In this document: positions 48,095 to 57,809 of the stretch, piece by piece
Position numbering within the stretch: the first letter of the stretch is position 1
Layout: the number at the start of each line of letters is the position of its first letter
Assembly: GCF_016793485.1 (NCBI RefSeq)
Contig: NZ_JAEULZ010000038.1
Location: 62,001 to 126,000 of the forward strand
Reading direction: 5' to 3'
DNA from: Mesorhizobium sp.
GTDB taxonomy: Bacteria > Pseudomonadota > Alphaproteobacteria > Rhizobiales > Rhizobiaceae
DNA: 64,000 bases
The notes under the pieces: generated by a model
What the model saw: only the letters and a program-made list of their open reading frames with translations
Databases searched by the model: none
What the model was told of the DNA's origin: nothing
Program-made: the position numbers and the translations under genes

Positions 48095-50071
48095 ATGAGC
48101 GACAATCACGACAGCGATCCTCCGCGCAACCGCGGAAAGAAACCCGGTGGGCAGAAACCCGGTGGAGCGGGACGTAAGCCGGACGGCTTTCGCAAAGGCC
48201 CGCCAAAGGGCGACAAGCCGTTCCGCGCGGACGGAAATAAGCCTTTCAAGAAGCGTGACGGCGCACCTGACGCTGGCAGGCCAAAGAAGACGTTCGTGCG
48301 GCCCGAGCGCGCCGAAGGTGATGGAACGAGGACCGAGCGCGGGCCAAGGTCGTTCAAGCCTGCCGGCGCGCGCGGCGAACGAAAGCCCTTCGTGAAGCGG
48401 GCGTCAGCAGACGGCAAGCCCTTTGGCAAGCGCCCCGACCGCGAGGGCGGAGGACGTTCTGGCGGGGTCGGAGAGCGCCGTGAGTGGAAGCCACGTCCGC
48501 AAGGTGCGGAAGCCGGCGGAGCGGAACGCCCGCGCCGCGAATGGAAGCCGCGTCCGCAGGGGGCTGAAGCCGTTGGAGCGGAACGCCCGCGCCGCGACGG
48601 TGCAAGGTCGTTTGGCTCGAAGAGCCATGAGGGGCAGCGTCGCTCCTACGGCTCGAAAAGCCATGACGATGCGCCGAGAAAGCCTTTCGCCAAAAAGACC
48701 GAGACTGTGGAAGAGGCTCCTGAGGAGCGCATCGCAAAGCGTCTGGCGCGGGCCGGTATCGCCTCGCGCCGGGATGCGGAGGATTTGATCGCCGCAGGCC
48801 GCGTGAGCGTCAACGGCCGCAAGCTGGATTCGCCCGCCGTCAACGTCACTGCGAACGACCGGATCGAGGTTGACGGGACCGAAATTCCTGCGATCGAACG
48901 CACGCGTCTTTTCCTGTTCCACAAGCCTGCCGGGATCGTCACCACCAACCGCGACCCTGAAGGCCGCAAGACCGTCTTTGACGTGCTGCCGACCGATCTT
49001 CCAAGGCTGATGACGATCGGACGCCTCGACATCAACACCGAGGGCTTGCTTCTGCTGACCAATGACGGCGGCCTGGCCCGTGTGCTGGAGCTTCCGGCCA
49101 CCGGCTGGCTGCGACGCTATCGCGTCCGCGTGCACGGCAAGGTCGAGGAAAAGGCGTTGGCCGGCCTCAAGGACGGTATCGCCGTGGACGGCGTTTTCTA
49201 TGGTTCGATCGAAGCGTCGCTGGACCGCGAGCAGGGCACGAACGCCTGGCTGACGATCGGCCTGCGTGAAGGCAAGAACCGCGAGGTCAAGAACATCCTT
49301 GGCGCGCTCGGCCTCGACGTGACCCGGCTGATCCGCATTTCCTACGGGCCGTTCCAGCTCGGCGAGCTGCCGGAAGGGCATGTGCTGGAGATCAAGGGAC
49401 GCATGCTGCGCGACCAGCTTGGCGAGCGGCTGGTCGAGGAATCGGGCGCGAATTTCGAAGCGCCGATCGTCAACCAGTTCTCCAACCACCCGGTGCGGCG
49501 CGAGACCACGCGAGCCGAGCCGCTGGAGCGTCCGAGAATCCAGCGCGACGGCGAGCGCGGCAGAATCGGCGAAGGCGGCCTCATCAAGAAGCGCCAGCGT
49601 CGCGAAGGCGCGCGCGACGAGGCGCTCGGAAAGCTTTCGACGCGACCCGACCGGCCGAAGTTTGAGCGCGGAGAAAGGCCGGAGCGTCCGAAGCTGGAAC
49701 GTGGCGAGCGACCGGAACGGCCGGGCAAGTTCGGCGATCGGCCCGATCGTTTTGCGTCCTTCGGCGACAAGGGCGGCCCCAAGCCGCCACGTGCCGGTGG
49801 CAAACGAGAGCGAGAGCAGCGCCCGATCGAGCCGCCCGGGCAGCGCAAGGCCAATGTCTGGATGGCTCCGGGCGCGAGGCCGATCGGCGCTGGACGCGCC
49901 GCCGCCGAGAAGGCGGAAGTGGAGGCCAGGCGCGCCTCCAGAAAGCCGTTCGGCAAGGCCGGCGGCAAACCTGACCCCCGCAAGCCACGCGACGGCGACA
50001 GGCCACAAGGCAATCGGTCGGGTCCCGGCAAGGGCGGTCCGAGAGGACCGCGCGGCGGGGGACGCGGCTAG
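48095..50071 (+). CDS. rluB: RsuA/RluB-type pseudouridine synthase with long disordered arms
   Basis: A 658-residue protein, more than twice the usual RluB size. Residues 1-205 are Lys/Arg/Gly/Pro-rich and disordered, including two exact-spaced copies of EWKPRPQGAEA (repeat at 48482-48595). An S4 domain follows (residues about 211-255, RLARAGIASRRDAEDLIAAG) and then the catalytic domain with GRLDINTEGLLLLTND (Asp near 311). The C-terminal 180 residues are again basic and repetitive (GERPERP). It likely modifies 23S rRNA (U2605-type). The arms probably bind RNA. rsmD follows after two bases. Confidence 0.9.
   Translation: MSDNHDSDPPRNRGKKPGGQKPGGAGRKPDGFRKGPPKGDKPFRADGNKPFKKRDGAPDAGRPKKTFVRPERAEGDGTRTERGPRSFKPAGARGERKPFVKRASADGKPFGKRPDREGGGRSGGVGERREWKPRPQGAEAGGAERPRREWKPRPQGAEAVGAERPRRDGARSFGSKSHEGQRRSYGSKSHDDAPRKPFAKKTETVEEAPEERIAKRLARAGIASRRDAEDLIAAGRVSVNGRKLDSPAVNVTANDRIEVDGTEIPAIERTRLFLFHKPAGIVTTNRDPEGRKTVFDVLPTDLPRLMTIGRLDINTEGLLLLTNDGGLARVLELPATGWLRRYRVRVHGKVEEKALAGLKDGIAVDGVFYGSIEASLDREQGTNAWLTIGLREGKNREVKNILGALGLDVTRLIRISYGPFQLGELPEGHVLEIKGRMLRDQLGERLVEESGANFEAPIVNQFSNHPVRRETTRAEPLERPRIQRDGERGRIGEGGLIKKRQRREGARDEALGKLSTRPDRPKFERGERPERPKLERGERPERPGKFGDRPDRFASFGDKGGPKPPRAGGKREREQRPIEPPGQRKANVWMAPGARPIGAGRAAAEKAEVEARRASRKPFGKAGGKPDPRKPRDGDRPQGNRSGPGKGGPRGPRGGGRG
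48482..48595 (+). repeat. Tandem 57-base repeat in rluB
   Basis: Two copies of a 57-base unit (48482-48538 and 48539-48595), each encoding EWKPRPQGAEA followed by GAERPRR with one substituted residue. Nearby, GSKSH is also repeated (SFGSKSHEG, SYGSKSHDD). Confidence 0.85.
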
Positions 50072-50073
50072 AC

Positions 50074-50628
50074 ATGCGCATCGTCGGCGGTGAGTTTCGC
50101 GGGCGGCCGCTCGCCACGCCGCGTGGCCAGTCGATACGGCCCACGACGGACCGGACGCGAGAGGCGGTCTTCAATGTGCTCACGCATCGCTTCGCCGACA
50201 AGCTCGAAGGCGCGCGCGTGCTGGACCTTTTCGCTGGCACAGGCGCGCTGGGCCTCGAGGCGCTCTCGCGCGGCGCGGCGCATTGCCTGTTCATCGAGGA
50301 ATCGGCGGAAGGGCGCGGCCTGATCCGCACGAATGTCGAATCCTTCGGCCTTGTGGGCCGGACGAAGATCTTTCGGCGCGACGCGACGGGCCTGGGAGAT
50401 GCGGGCACGATCGCGCCTTTCGATCTGCTCTTCGCCGATCCGCCCTATGGAAAGGGGCTGGGCGAACTGGCCCTGAGTTCGGCGCGCAAGGGTGGCTGGC
50501 TTTCGCCGCGCGCGCTTTGCGTCGTAGAGGAGGCGAGTTCGGCCCTGTTCACGCCAGGCGAGGGCTTTTCGGTCCTCGACCAGCGCAACTACGGCGAGAC
50601 GACGGTCCGCTTCATCGGGGCGAACTGA
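50074..50628 (+). CDS. rsmD: 16S rRNA (guanine966-N2)-methyltransferase
   Basis: A 184-residue SAM-dependent methyltransferase. The start MRIVGGEFRGRPLATPRG, the SAM motif LDLFAGTGALGLEALSRGA and the catalytic DPPYGKGL are all typical of RsmD. The gene starts two bases after the rluB stop, so both rRNA-modifying enzymes are cotranscribed. Confidence 0.95.
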   Translation: MRIVGGEFRGRPLATPRGQSIRPTTDRTREAVFNVLTHRFADKLEGARVLDLFAGTGALGLEALSRGAAHCLFIEESAEGRGLIRTNVESFGLVGRTKIFRRDATGLGDAGTIAPFDLLFADPPYGKGLGELALSSARKGGWLSPRALCVVEEASSALFTPGEGFSVLDQRNYGETTVRFIGAN

Positions 50629-50720
50629 TTTCGGCCTCTTTTCCCGCCCACATGACCAACAATTAACTTAAGGCGGCAGGCCGTTCCCTGTAGTTTCGCG
50701 CGCAAATCAGCGGAGCAGAT

Positions 50721-52127
50721 ATGGAATTGAAGAGCTTTTTGGGCCGTAGGCTGCGGCTTGGCGCGACACTCCTGATCCTGTTGACCGGGCTGGCCGGAAC
50801 AGCGGGAGCCGACACGACTCCCACGCAGACACCGGCAGCGCAGGCGCAGGTCGAGAATGAAGTCTCCAGCTTCATGCTAGACAACGGCATGCAGGTGGTG
50901 GTGATACCCGACCGCCGCGCGCCGATCGTCACGCACATGGTCTGGTACAAGGTCGGCAGCGCCGACGAGCCTCCAGGCAAGTCTGGAATCGCCCATTTCT
51001 TCGAACATCTCATGTTCAAGGGCACCAAAAACTACAAGGCTGGCGATTTCGCCGCCCGGATCGCAGAGATCGGCGGTAGTGAGAACGCTTTCACGTCCAA
51101 CGATTATACGGCCTATTATCAGACGGTCACTCCGGATGCGCTCGGAAGCATGATGGAGTATGAGGCCGACCGGATGCGCAACCTCATCCTGACCGACGAC
51201 GTGATCGGGCCGGAACGCGATGTCGTGCTCGAGGAGCGCCGTCTACGCATCGAGACAAGCCCGGAGGCGCTGCTTTCGGAGGAGGTAAACGCGACGCTTT
51301 ACCAGAACCATCCATATCGGGTTCCGGTGATCGGCTGGATGCACGAGATCGAGCAGCTCAACCGCACCGATGCCGTGGCGTTCTACAATCAGTACTATGC
51401 GCCCAACAACGCGATCCTGATCGTCGCCGGTGATGTCGATGCGGGCCAAGTTCGTGCGCTGGCTGAAAAGACCTATGGGCAGGTGAAGCGCGGACCGGAC
51501 CTGCCGCCAAGGGTGCGTCCAACCGAACCTGAACAGAACACCGCGCGCACGGTGACGATGACCGATCCACGCGTCACGACGCCGAGTTATTCCAAGACCT
51601 GGCTGGTTCCCTCCTACAATACGGCTGAGGATGGCGAGGCCGAGGCGCTGGACCTCCTGGCCGAGATATTGGGCGGCGGCCTGCGCAGCCGCATCTATCA
51701 GGCGCTTGTCGTGAAGAGCGGCCTTGCGTCGTCGGCGGGAGCCTACTTCGACGGCTCGAGGCTCGATGCGGCCTCCTTCGCCGTCTACGGCGCGCCGCGC
51801 GGCTCCGCGAAGCTTGATGAGGTGCAGCAGGCCGTCGACGCCGAGATCGCTGCCATCGTCAAGGATGGCGTCGGCGACCGAGAACTGGAGGCGGCGAAGG
51901 ACAGGTTCGTGCGGTCGATGATCTTTGCCCGCGACAACCAGTCTTCCATGGCCAACATCTACGGCTCGTCCCTGGCCACCGGCGAGACGGTCGAGGACAT
52001 CCAGGCCTGGCCCGACCGGATCAAGAAGGTGACAGTCGCGGAAATCCAGAAAGTCGCAGCGAAATATCTGAAGGCCGGAAACTCCGTGACGGGTTATCTG
52101 ATGCCTGCCGAACCCGTTCAGAATTGA
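50721..52127 (+). CDS. M16 family zinc peptidase (catalytic subunit)
   Basis: A 468-residue periplasmic peptidase. A signal peptide ends near AGADTT. The inverted zinc motif HFFEH lies at residues 92-96 with the third ligand Glu further on (EERRLR region). It is the active half of a two-gene M16 pair; the neighbour lacks the motif. Such pairs form a chamber that degrades small peptides. Gap to the next gene is one base. Confidence 0.92.
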   Translation: MELKSFLGRRLRLGATLLILLTGLAGTAGADTTPTQTPAAQAQVENEVSSFMLDNGMQVVVIPDRRAPIVTHMVWYKVGSADEPPGKSGIAHFFEHLMFKGTKNYKAGDFAARIAEIGGSENAFTSNDYTAYYQTVTPDALGSMMEYEADRMRNLILTDDVIGPERDVVLEERRLRIETSPEALLSEEVNATLYQNHPYRVPVIGWMHEIEQLNRTDAVAFYNQYYAPNNAILIVAGDVDAGQVRALAEKTYGQVKRGPDLPPRVRPTEPEQNTARTVTMTDPRVTTPSYSKTWLVPSYNTAEDGEAEALDLLAEILGGGLRSRIYQALVVKSGLASSAGAYFDGSRLDAASFAVYGAPRGSAKLDEVQQAVDAEIAAIVKDGVGDRELEAAKDRFVRSMIFARDNQSSMANIYGSSLATGETVEDIQAWPDRIKKVTVAEIQKVAAKYLKAGNSVTGYLMPAEPVQN

Positions 52128-52128
52128 C

Positions 52129-53481
52129 GTGAGTAAGATGACGAAACTGTTTGAGAAGACTCGTGCTTTCGGTCTTGCGTTTCTGCTGACGGCCGGATCG
52201 CTCGCAACGTTTCCCGCCGGCGCGGAAGTCGCCATACAGGAAGTGAAAAGCGACAAGGGCATCACTGCCTGGCTGGTCGAGGACTACACGGTCCCGATCG
52301 TTACGGTCCGCTTCTCCTTCCAGGGGGGCAACACGCAGGACCCGCCCGGAAAGGAAGGCATGTCGGAACTGATCAGCGGGCTTTTCGACGAAGGCGCCGG
52401 CGAATTCGATTCCGACACATTCCAGACGAAGCTCGATGAAGCCGGCGCCGAGATGCGGTTCGGCGCCGGTCGCGATACGATCTACGGCTCGATGCGGATG
52501 CTGGCGGATAGGCGCGACGAGGCGCTCGACCTGCTGAAGCTCGCGGTAGCGCAGCCGAGGTTCGATGATGCGCCGATCGATCGGATTCGCGCTCAGATCG
52601 TGGCCGGTATAGTCGCCAACGCTCGCGACCCCGAAACGGCGGCACAGGAGAAGTGGCAGCAGGCGCTCTATGGCGACCATCCCTACGCGCGGCCCGACGA
52701 CGGCACCGAGGAGACCCTGGCGACCATCAGCGCCAACGACTTGCGCGCCTACCACAAGGCCATCTTCGCGAAGGATACGCTCAAGGTTTCCGTGGTCGGT
52801 GCGATCGACGCGGAAACGCTGAAGCAGAAGCTGGATGACCTGTTTGGTGCGTTGCCGGAAAAGGCCGATCTGCGTCCGGTGCCGATGGTCGACATCAAGC
52901 TCGGGCAGGAGGTGCGGGTCGACTACGACCTGCCGCAGACCTCGCTACAGCTTGCATTTCCGGGCGTCGCACGCGCGTCACCCGATTTCTTTCCCGCCTA
53001 TGTGATGAACGAAATCCTTGGCGGCGGCGGTACGTTCTCGTCGCGGCTGTTCGACGAGGTCAGGGAAAAGCGCGGACTGGCCTACGGCGTCAGTTCCGGG
53101 CTTGTGACCAACAAATATTCCTCCGGCCTTGTCATCAGGACTGCGACCCGCTCGGATCGTGCACCCGAAACGCTGGGCGTCATCCGCGATGTCGTCAGGC
53201 GCATGGCGGAGGAGGGGCCGACCGAGAAGGAGCTGGCGGCGACGAAGAAATACATCATCGGCTCCTACGCGCTGAACAATCTGGACACGTCGGGGGCGAT
53301 TGCGGCAACCTTGCTGTCGCTGCAGCAGGAAGGCCTCGGCATCGACTACATGCAGCGGCGCGATGCGCTTATAAACGCCGTGACGCTGGAGCAGGTCCGC
53401 GATGTCGCCCGTAGGCTGCTGACCGCAGACCCGGCCATTCTAGTGATCGGGCCGCCGTTCGAGGAAGGAACGAAGGGATGA
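52129..53481 (+). CDS. M16 family peptidase-like protein (non-catalytic subunit)
   Basis: A 450-residue paralogue of the upstream peptidase. The HxxEH zinc motif is missing (SELISGLFDEGAGEFDSD). The C-terminal Arg-Tyr pair typical of the partner subunit is present in GGGGTFSSRLFDEVREKRGLAYG. The signal peptide begins near MTKLFEKTRAFGLAFLLTAG; ATG 52138 is an alternative to GTG 52129. It probably forms a heterodimer with the upstream product. The patatin gene overlaps its stop by four bases. Confidence 0.9.
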   Translation: MSKMTKLFEKTRAFGLAFLLTAGSLATFPAGAEVAIQEVKSDKGITAWLVEDYTVPIVTVRFSFQGGNTQDPPGKEGMSELISGLFDEGAGEFDSDTFQTKLDEAGAEMRFGAGRDTIYGSMRMLADRRDEALDLLKLAVAQPRFDDAPIDRIRAQIVAGIVANARDPETAAQEKWQQALYGDHPYARPDDGTEETLATISANDLRAYHKAIFAKDTLKVSVVGAIDAETLKQKLDDLFGALPEKADLRPVPMVDIKLGQEVRVDYDLPQTSLQLAFPGVARASPDFFPAYVMNEILGGGGTFSSRLFDEVREKRGLAYGVSSGLVTNKYSSGLVIRTATRSDRAPETLGVIRDVVRRMAEEGPTEKELAATKKYIIGSYALNNLDTSGAIAATLLSLQQEGLGIDYMQRRDALINAVTLEQVRDVARRLLTADPAILVIGPPFEEGTKG

Positions 53482-54377
53482 ACGACCAGACGTCGGCCGG
53501 CCTGACGGGCAGCCTTGCAGGCAGCCACCGGGGCGGTTCGACGGACGGTCCGACCTTCGCGGTGGCCTTCGGCGGCGGCGGCGCGCGAGGTCTCGCCCAC
53601 ATCCAGGCCATTGAAGCGCTTGACGAACTTGGCATCCGGCCGGTCGCGATCTCAGGAAGCTCGATCGGGGCAATCATGGGGGCGGCCGTTGCATCCGGCA
53701 TGACCGGGAAGGAGATCGAGGACTATGCGCGCTCGATCCTCTCGCGTCGTGCGGAAATCATCAGCCGCATGTGGAGTGTGCGGCCGCAATCTCTTGGCGG
53801 GATGGTGGGCGGGCTTAAGGTTGCCCAGTTCAACATCGAGCGCATCCTCCATGCGTTCCTGCCGCATCATGTCCCCAATTCTTTCGAAGAACTGGCGATT
53901 CCCCTGCAGGTCACGGGAACCGACTATTACGGGCACCACGCGACTGTTTTCTCCCATGGCGACCTGCGCGGCGCGCTGGCGGCATCGGCCGCGATCCCGG
54001 CGGTGTTCGCGCCGGTCGTGCGCGATGGACGCACCTATATCGATGGCGGCATTTACAACCCGGTTCCGTTCGATTTGCTGCATGGCAAGGCCGACATCGT
54101 CATCGCCGTCGACGTTGTCGGCGCGCCGCAGGAGGTGGAAGGACGCAAGCCGACGTCGGTGGATCTGATGTTTGGCGCGACGCAACTGCTCATGCAGTCG
54201 ATCATCGCCAACACGCTGCACAAGTGCCGTCCCGACATCCTGCTGCGACCGCCCGTCTCGAAGTACCGTGTGCTGGACTTCCTCAAGATCGATGCCCTGC
54301 TGGCCGAGACCGCCGGCATCAAGGACGAGTTGAAACGGGCGGTCGACGCGGCGGTCAAGGCCAGGGACGCAGCCTGA
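53478..54377 (+). CDS. Patatin-like phospholipase
   Basis: A 299-residue protein of the patatin/RssA family. The oxyanion loop is FGGGGARGLAH, the nucleophile S62 in ISGSSIGAI and the Asp in YIDGGIYNP. It overlaps the M16 partner gene, so it may belong to the same operon. No signal peptide is seen; it probably acts in the cytoplasm or on the inner membrane. Activity on lipid or acyl substrates is inferred from the family. Confidence 0.9.
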   Translation: MNDQTSAGLTGSLAGSHRGGSTDGPTFAVAFGGGGARGLAHIQAIEALDELGIRPVAISGSSIGAIMGAAVASGMTGKEIEDYARSILSRRAEIISRMWSVRPQSLGGMVGGLKVAQFNIERILHAFLPHHVPNSFEELAIPLQVTGTDYYGHHATVFSHGDLRGALAASAAIPAVFAPVVRDGRTYIDGGIYNPVPFDLLHGKADIVIAVDVVGAPQEVEGRKPTSVDLMFGATQLLMQSIIANTLHKCRPDILLRPPVSKYRVLDFLKIDALLAETAGIKDELKRAVDAAVKARDAA

Positions 54378-54457
54378 ACGCCGGTTCCGCCATTGCAGAA
54401 GCGGGGTCGGCACAATAGATGGTGCCCAACACCATTTTATGCCGTCAGGACAGTTTC

Positions 54458-55801
54458 ATGAATGAAGGACCGGACGCGAGGCGACTGACCGATCAGGTCG
54501 CCGCCCTTGTCGAAGCCGCGAAGAAGGCGGGGGCCGATGCGGCGGACGCGGTCGCAGTGCGCGGCCGCTCGACCAGCGTCTCCGTCCGGCTGGGCAAGGT
54601 CGAGGGCACGAATTCCTCCGAAGGAGACGACGTTTCTTTGCGCGTCTTCGTCGGCCAGCGCGTTGCAAGCATCTCCGCCACCGCCTCGTCCGACCCGACG
54701 ACGCTTGCCGAACGCGCGGTGGCGATGGCGAAAGTCTCGCCGGAGGATCCCTACCAGGGTCTTGCCAACGCCGACCTGCTGGCGAAGATGGTTCGCGACC
54801 TCGACCTCTATGACCCGACGGAAGTCTCGGCGGACGCGTTGCGCGATGCGGCGCTGGCGGCCGAGGCGGCGGCGCTTGCGGTGCCGGGCGTTACCAATTC
54901 CGGCGGCAGCGGGGCCAGCGCCGGGCTCGGCGGCCTGGTGCTGGCGACATCGCACGGGTTCGTCGGGCACTATGTCGGCTCGCGCTTCGGCCGCTCGGCA
55001 AGCGTGATCGCCGGCGAGGGGACCGGCATGGAACGCGACTACGAATATTCGTCGCGCCTGCATTTCGCTGACCTCGAGGCTCCCGAGGAGATCGGCCGCA
55101 AGGCGGGCGAGCGCACGGTGCGTCGGCTCAACGCCCGCAAGGCTAAGACGGGAACCGTCGATGTCGTGTTCGACCCGCGCGTGGCGCGCGGCATCGCCGG
55201 GCATCTTGCCGGGGCGATCAATGGCGCTGCGGTCGCCCGCAAGACCAGCTTCCTGCGCGACAAGATGGGCCAGCAGGTCGCATCCGCAGGCATCACCGTC
55301 ACCGACGATCCGGCGATTGTACGCGGACAGGCCTCGCGGCCGTTCGACGGCGAGGGCGTGGCCGGCGAAAAGCTGCTGATGGTCGAGAAGGGTGTGCTGA
55401 ACCACTGGTTCCTGTCCACCTCGGCCGCGCGGGAACTCGGTCTGGTCACAAACGGACGCGGTGCGCGTGGCGGCTCGTCGGTGTCCCCAACCTCGACGAA
55501 CCTTGCCGTCGAGCCGGGCGAGCGCACGCCTGAAGACATCATCAAGTCGCTGAAGAGCGGCTTCTACGTGACGGAGGTATTCGGGCAGGGTGTCGACATG
55601 ATCACCGGCGAATACAGCCGCGGCGCTTCGGGCCTGTGGATCGAGAATGGCGAACCGGCCTACCCGGTGGCGGAGGTGACGATCGCTTCCAACCTCAAGG
55701 ACATGTTCTTGAGGATGGTTCCTGCCAGCGATCTCGACAGGCATCATGCGACCGCCAGCCCGACGCTTTTCATTGAGGGCATGACCCTTGCCGGCAGTTG
55801 A
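54458..55801 (+). CDS. pmbA: TldD/PmbA family metalloprotease subunit
   Basis: A 447-residue PmbA/TldE protein that pairs with TldD to process peptides such as microcin and modify CcdA stability. The C-terminal half (TNLAVEPGERTPEDIIKSL, GVDMITGEYSRGASGLWIE) is the family hallmark. ATG 54458 was chosen since the length then matches PmbA; a GTG- or ATG-started extension to 54419 is weak. The cysQ-like gene overlaps by 14 bases. Confidence 0.92.
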   Translation: MNEGPDARRLTDQVAALVEAAKKAGADAADAVAVRGRSTSVSVRLGKVEGTNSSEGDDVSLRVFVGQRVASISATASSDPTTLAERAVAMAKVSPEDPYQGLANADLLAKMVRDLDLYDPTEVSADALRDAALAAEAAALAVPGVTNSGGSGASAGLGGLVLATSHGFVGHYVGSRFGRSASVIAGEGTGMERDYEYSSRLHFADLEAPEEIGRKAGERTVRRLNARKAKTGTVDVVFDPRVARGIAGHLAGAINGAAVARKTSFLRDKMGQQVASAGITVTDDPAIVRGQASRPFDGEGVAGEKLLMVEKGVLNHWFLSTSAARELGLVTNGRGARGGSSVSPTSTNLAVEPGERTPEDIIKSLKSGFYVTEVFGQGVDMITGEYSRGASGLWIENGEPAYPVAEVTIASNLKDMFLRMVPASDLDRHHATASPTLFIEGMTLAGS

Positions 55802-56603
55802 CGACGCAATCAACGCCGGGGTGGCTGCTGATCTGGCCGCCGATCTCGCGCTTTTGAAGGAGGCGACCCGCGAGGCGGGCAAGATCGCCATGCGCTATTT
55901 CCGCCAGAACCCGGAGGTCTGGCTGAAGGGCGGCAGCTCGCCGGTGAGCGAGGCCGACTATGCGGCCGACAAGTTCCTGCGCGAGACGCTGCTTGCGGCG
56001 CGGCCGGACTATGGCTGGCTGTCCGAGGAAACGGCGGACGATGCGGCGCGGCTCAAGGCGCGTCGCACATTTATCATAGACCCGATCGACGGCACGCGCG
56101 GATTCCTGGACGGACGCCGCGAATGGTGTGTGTCGGCGGCGGTGACCGAAGGCGGACGGCCGCTTGTTGGTGTGCTGGAGTGCCCGGCGAAGAACGAAAC
56201 ATATCTGGCGAAGGCCAACGGCGGCGCCTTCAGGGATGGCAAGCCTCTCCGCATCGGCGCGCCGCGATCGCCGCCCGTGGTTGGCGGCCCGGTATCGATG
56301 ATCAACGCCATGCCTCCGGCTCTCAGGGACCGGGTGAAGCGGGCAGAATACATACCGTCGCTGGCGTACAGGATCGCTATGGTCGCCGACGGCCGGCTCG
56401 ACGCGACGTTCATCAAGCCGAACTCGCAGGACTGGGACCTCGCCGCCGCCGACCTGATCCTGCATGAAGCCGGTGGCGCGATCCTGGATGACGGGGGCGT
56501 TTCGCCGACCTATGGTGGCCGCGAGACCGTCCATGGGTTGCTTGTGGCGGGCAGCGGTGAGCTTCTCGCGGCCATGGGCCGCACCATACGAGGCGAAGCC
56601 TGA
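55788..56603 (+). CDS. 3'(2'),5'-bisphosphate nucleotidase / inositol monophosphatase family
   Basis: A 271-residue Mg2+-dependent phosphatase of the CysQ/IMPase fold. Metal-binding blocks are SEET, IDPIDGTRGFLDG and the C-terminal NSQDWDLAAADLIL. The function may be PAP recycling in sulfate assimilation or inositol phosphate removal. The TTG start lies 14 bases before the pmbA stop. The spacer to DUF4170 is 162 bases. Confidence 0.88.
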   Translation: MPAVDDAINAGVAADLAADLALLKEATREAGKIAMRYFRQNPEVWLKGGSSPVSEADYAADKFLRETLLAARPDYGWLSEETADDAARLKARRTFIIDPIDGTRGFLDGRREWCVSAAVTEGGRPLVGVLECPAKNETYLAKANGGAFRDGKPLRIGAPRSPPVVGGPVSMINAMPPALRDRVKRAEYIPSLAYRIAMVADGRLDATFIKPNSQDWDLAAADLILHEAGGAILDDGGVSPTYGGRETVHGLLVAGSGELLAAMGRTIRGEA

Positions 56604-56765
56604 ACGGAAACAGTTGAAAAGCGTACGATTCTTCGGATAGTGCGCAGCCCATGCGGTATCCTGCGCGGTGACGGGGCGGCACGAGACACCCGCCGGCGTC
56701 AGCTTATAAAATCGATTCCGATTTCCGGACCGATGCGCTAGACAGGCGGCAAAACAGTCAGGGTC

Positions 56766-57020
56766 ATGACAATGTCCGGCAGCGAGAGTGAAAAACAGCT
56801 TCTGCACCTCGTATTCGGCGGCGAGTTGAAGAATCTCGGCGGCACCGAATTCCGCGACCTCGACGACCTCGACATCGTCGGTGTCTACCCGAACTACAGG
56901 ACCGCCCACGCCGCCTGGAAGGCCAAGGCTCAAGCCAGCGTAGACAATGCGCATATGCGCTATTTCGTCGTCCACCTGCACCGGCTGCTTGATCCGGAGG
57001 CGAAGGGCGGATCGGAATAA
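56766..57020 (+). CDS. DUF4170 protein
   Basis: An 84-residue protein. The pattern LHLVFGGELKNLGGTEFRDL, then NYRTAHAAWKAKAQASVDNA and RYFVVHLHRLLDPE fits DUF4170, a small alphaproteobacterial family next to lipid A genes. Function is unknown. It overlaps nothing and is four bases from the acyltransferase gene, so it heads the lipid A operon (DUF4170, DUF374, waaA, lpxK). Confidence 0.85.
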   Translation: MTMSGSESEKQLLHLVFGGELKNLGGTEFRDLDDLDIVGVYPNYRTAHAAWKAKAQASVDNAHMRYFVVHLHRLLDPEAKGGSE

Positions 57021-57023
57021 CGC

Positions 57024-57809
57024 ATGGACGAGCAGACTGCAGCGCAGCCGGCCAAGCGACCTGCGGCCAGCACGCCGGCCCCCAGCCGCGGAAAGACCCT
57101 CTGGACGAGGGTTCGCGGGCCGCTGGTCGAGTCGCGGTTTGCCAAGGCGACCATCACATCGCTGATCGCCCAGGGCCTGCGCCTCATCAAGAGCACCAAC
57201 CCGCTCGCGCCCGGCTCTACCGACCTTTCCGATGTGTATGAAGGTGAGCAGCCCTTCATCATAGCCTTGTGGCATGGGCAGCATATCCTCGCTCCGGTCT
57301 TCTACCCGCCCAAGCGCGGTCTGGTGGCGATGGTTTCGCGCAGCGCCGACGCCGAGCTCAACGCGATGGTGGTGGAGAAATTCGGCATCGAAGCCGTGCG
57401 CGGTTCGGGCGGGCGTGGCTCGGGGCATCGATTGGACAAGGGCGGGGCGCGCGCGCTCGTTGCCCTGAAAAAGGCGCTTGATGACGGCAACAACGTCTGC
57501 ATGATCGCAGACATACCGCACGGAACGCCGCGCGACGCCGGCTCCGGCATCGTTCTCCTGGCCCGAATCTCGGGCCGGCCTATCATTCCCATGGCGTTCG
57601 CTACCAGTCGCCGGAAGGTGCTTGAACAGAGTTGGGACAAGACGACTGTATTCCTGCCGTTTGGTAAGGGGGCGGTGGCTGTCGGCGATCTGATCTACGT
57701 TTCCAGGGACGCCGACGATGCCGAACTGGAGCGCAAGCGACTGCTTGTGACGGAGCGCCTCAACGCGACGACGGCCCATGCCTACGCACTCGCGGATGGT
57801 CAAGCATGA
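57024..57809 (+). CDS. DUF374 lysophospholipid acyltransferase-family protein
   Basis: A 261-residue protein. The acyltransferase-like block is IALWHGQHILAPVFYP, followed by GSGGRGSGHRLDKGGARAL and ADIPHGTPRDAGSG. DUF374 proteins belong to the LpxL/LPLAT superfamily and are thought to add an acyl chain in lipid A maturation. A WxxH-like His (WHGQ) replaces the usual HxxxxD. waaA overlaps by four bases. Confidence 0.85.
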   Translation: MDEQTAAQPAKRPAASTPAPSRGKTLWTRVRGPLVESRFAKATITSLIAQGLRLIKSTNPLAPGSTDLSDVYEGEQPFIIALWHGQHILAPVFYPPKRGLVAMVSRSADAELNAMVVEKFGIEAVRGSGGRGSGHRLDKGGARALVALKKALDDGNNVCMIADIPHGTPRDAGSGIVLLARISGRPIIPMAFATSRRKVLEQSWDKTTVFLPFGKGAVAVGDLIYVSRDADDAELERKRLLVTERLNATTAHAYALADGQA

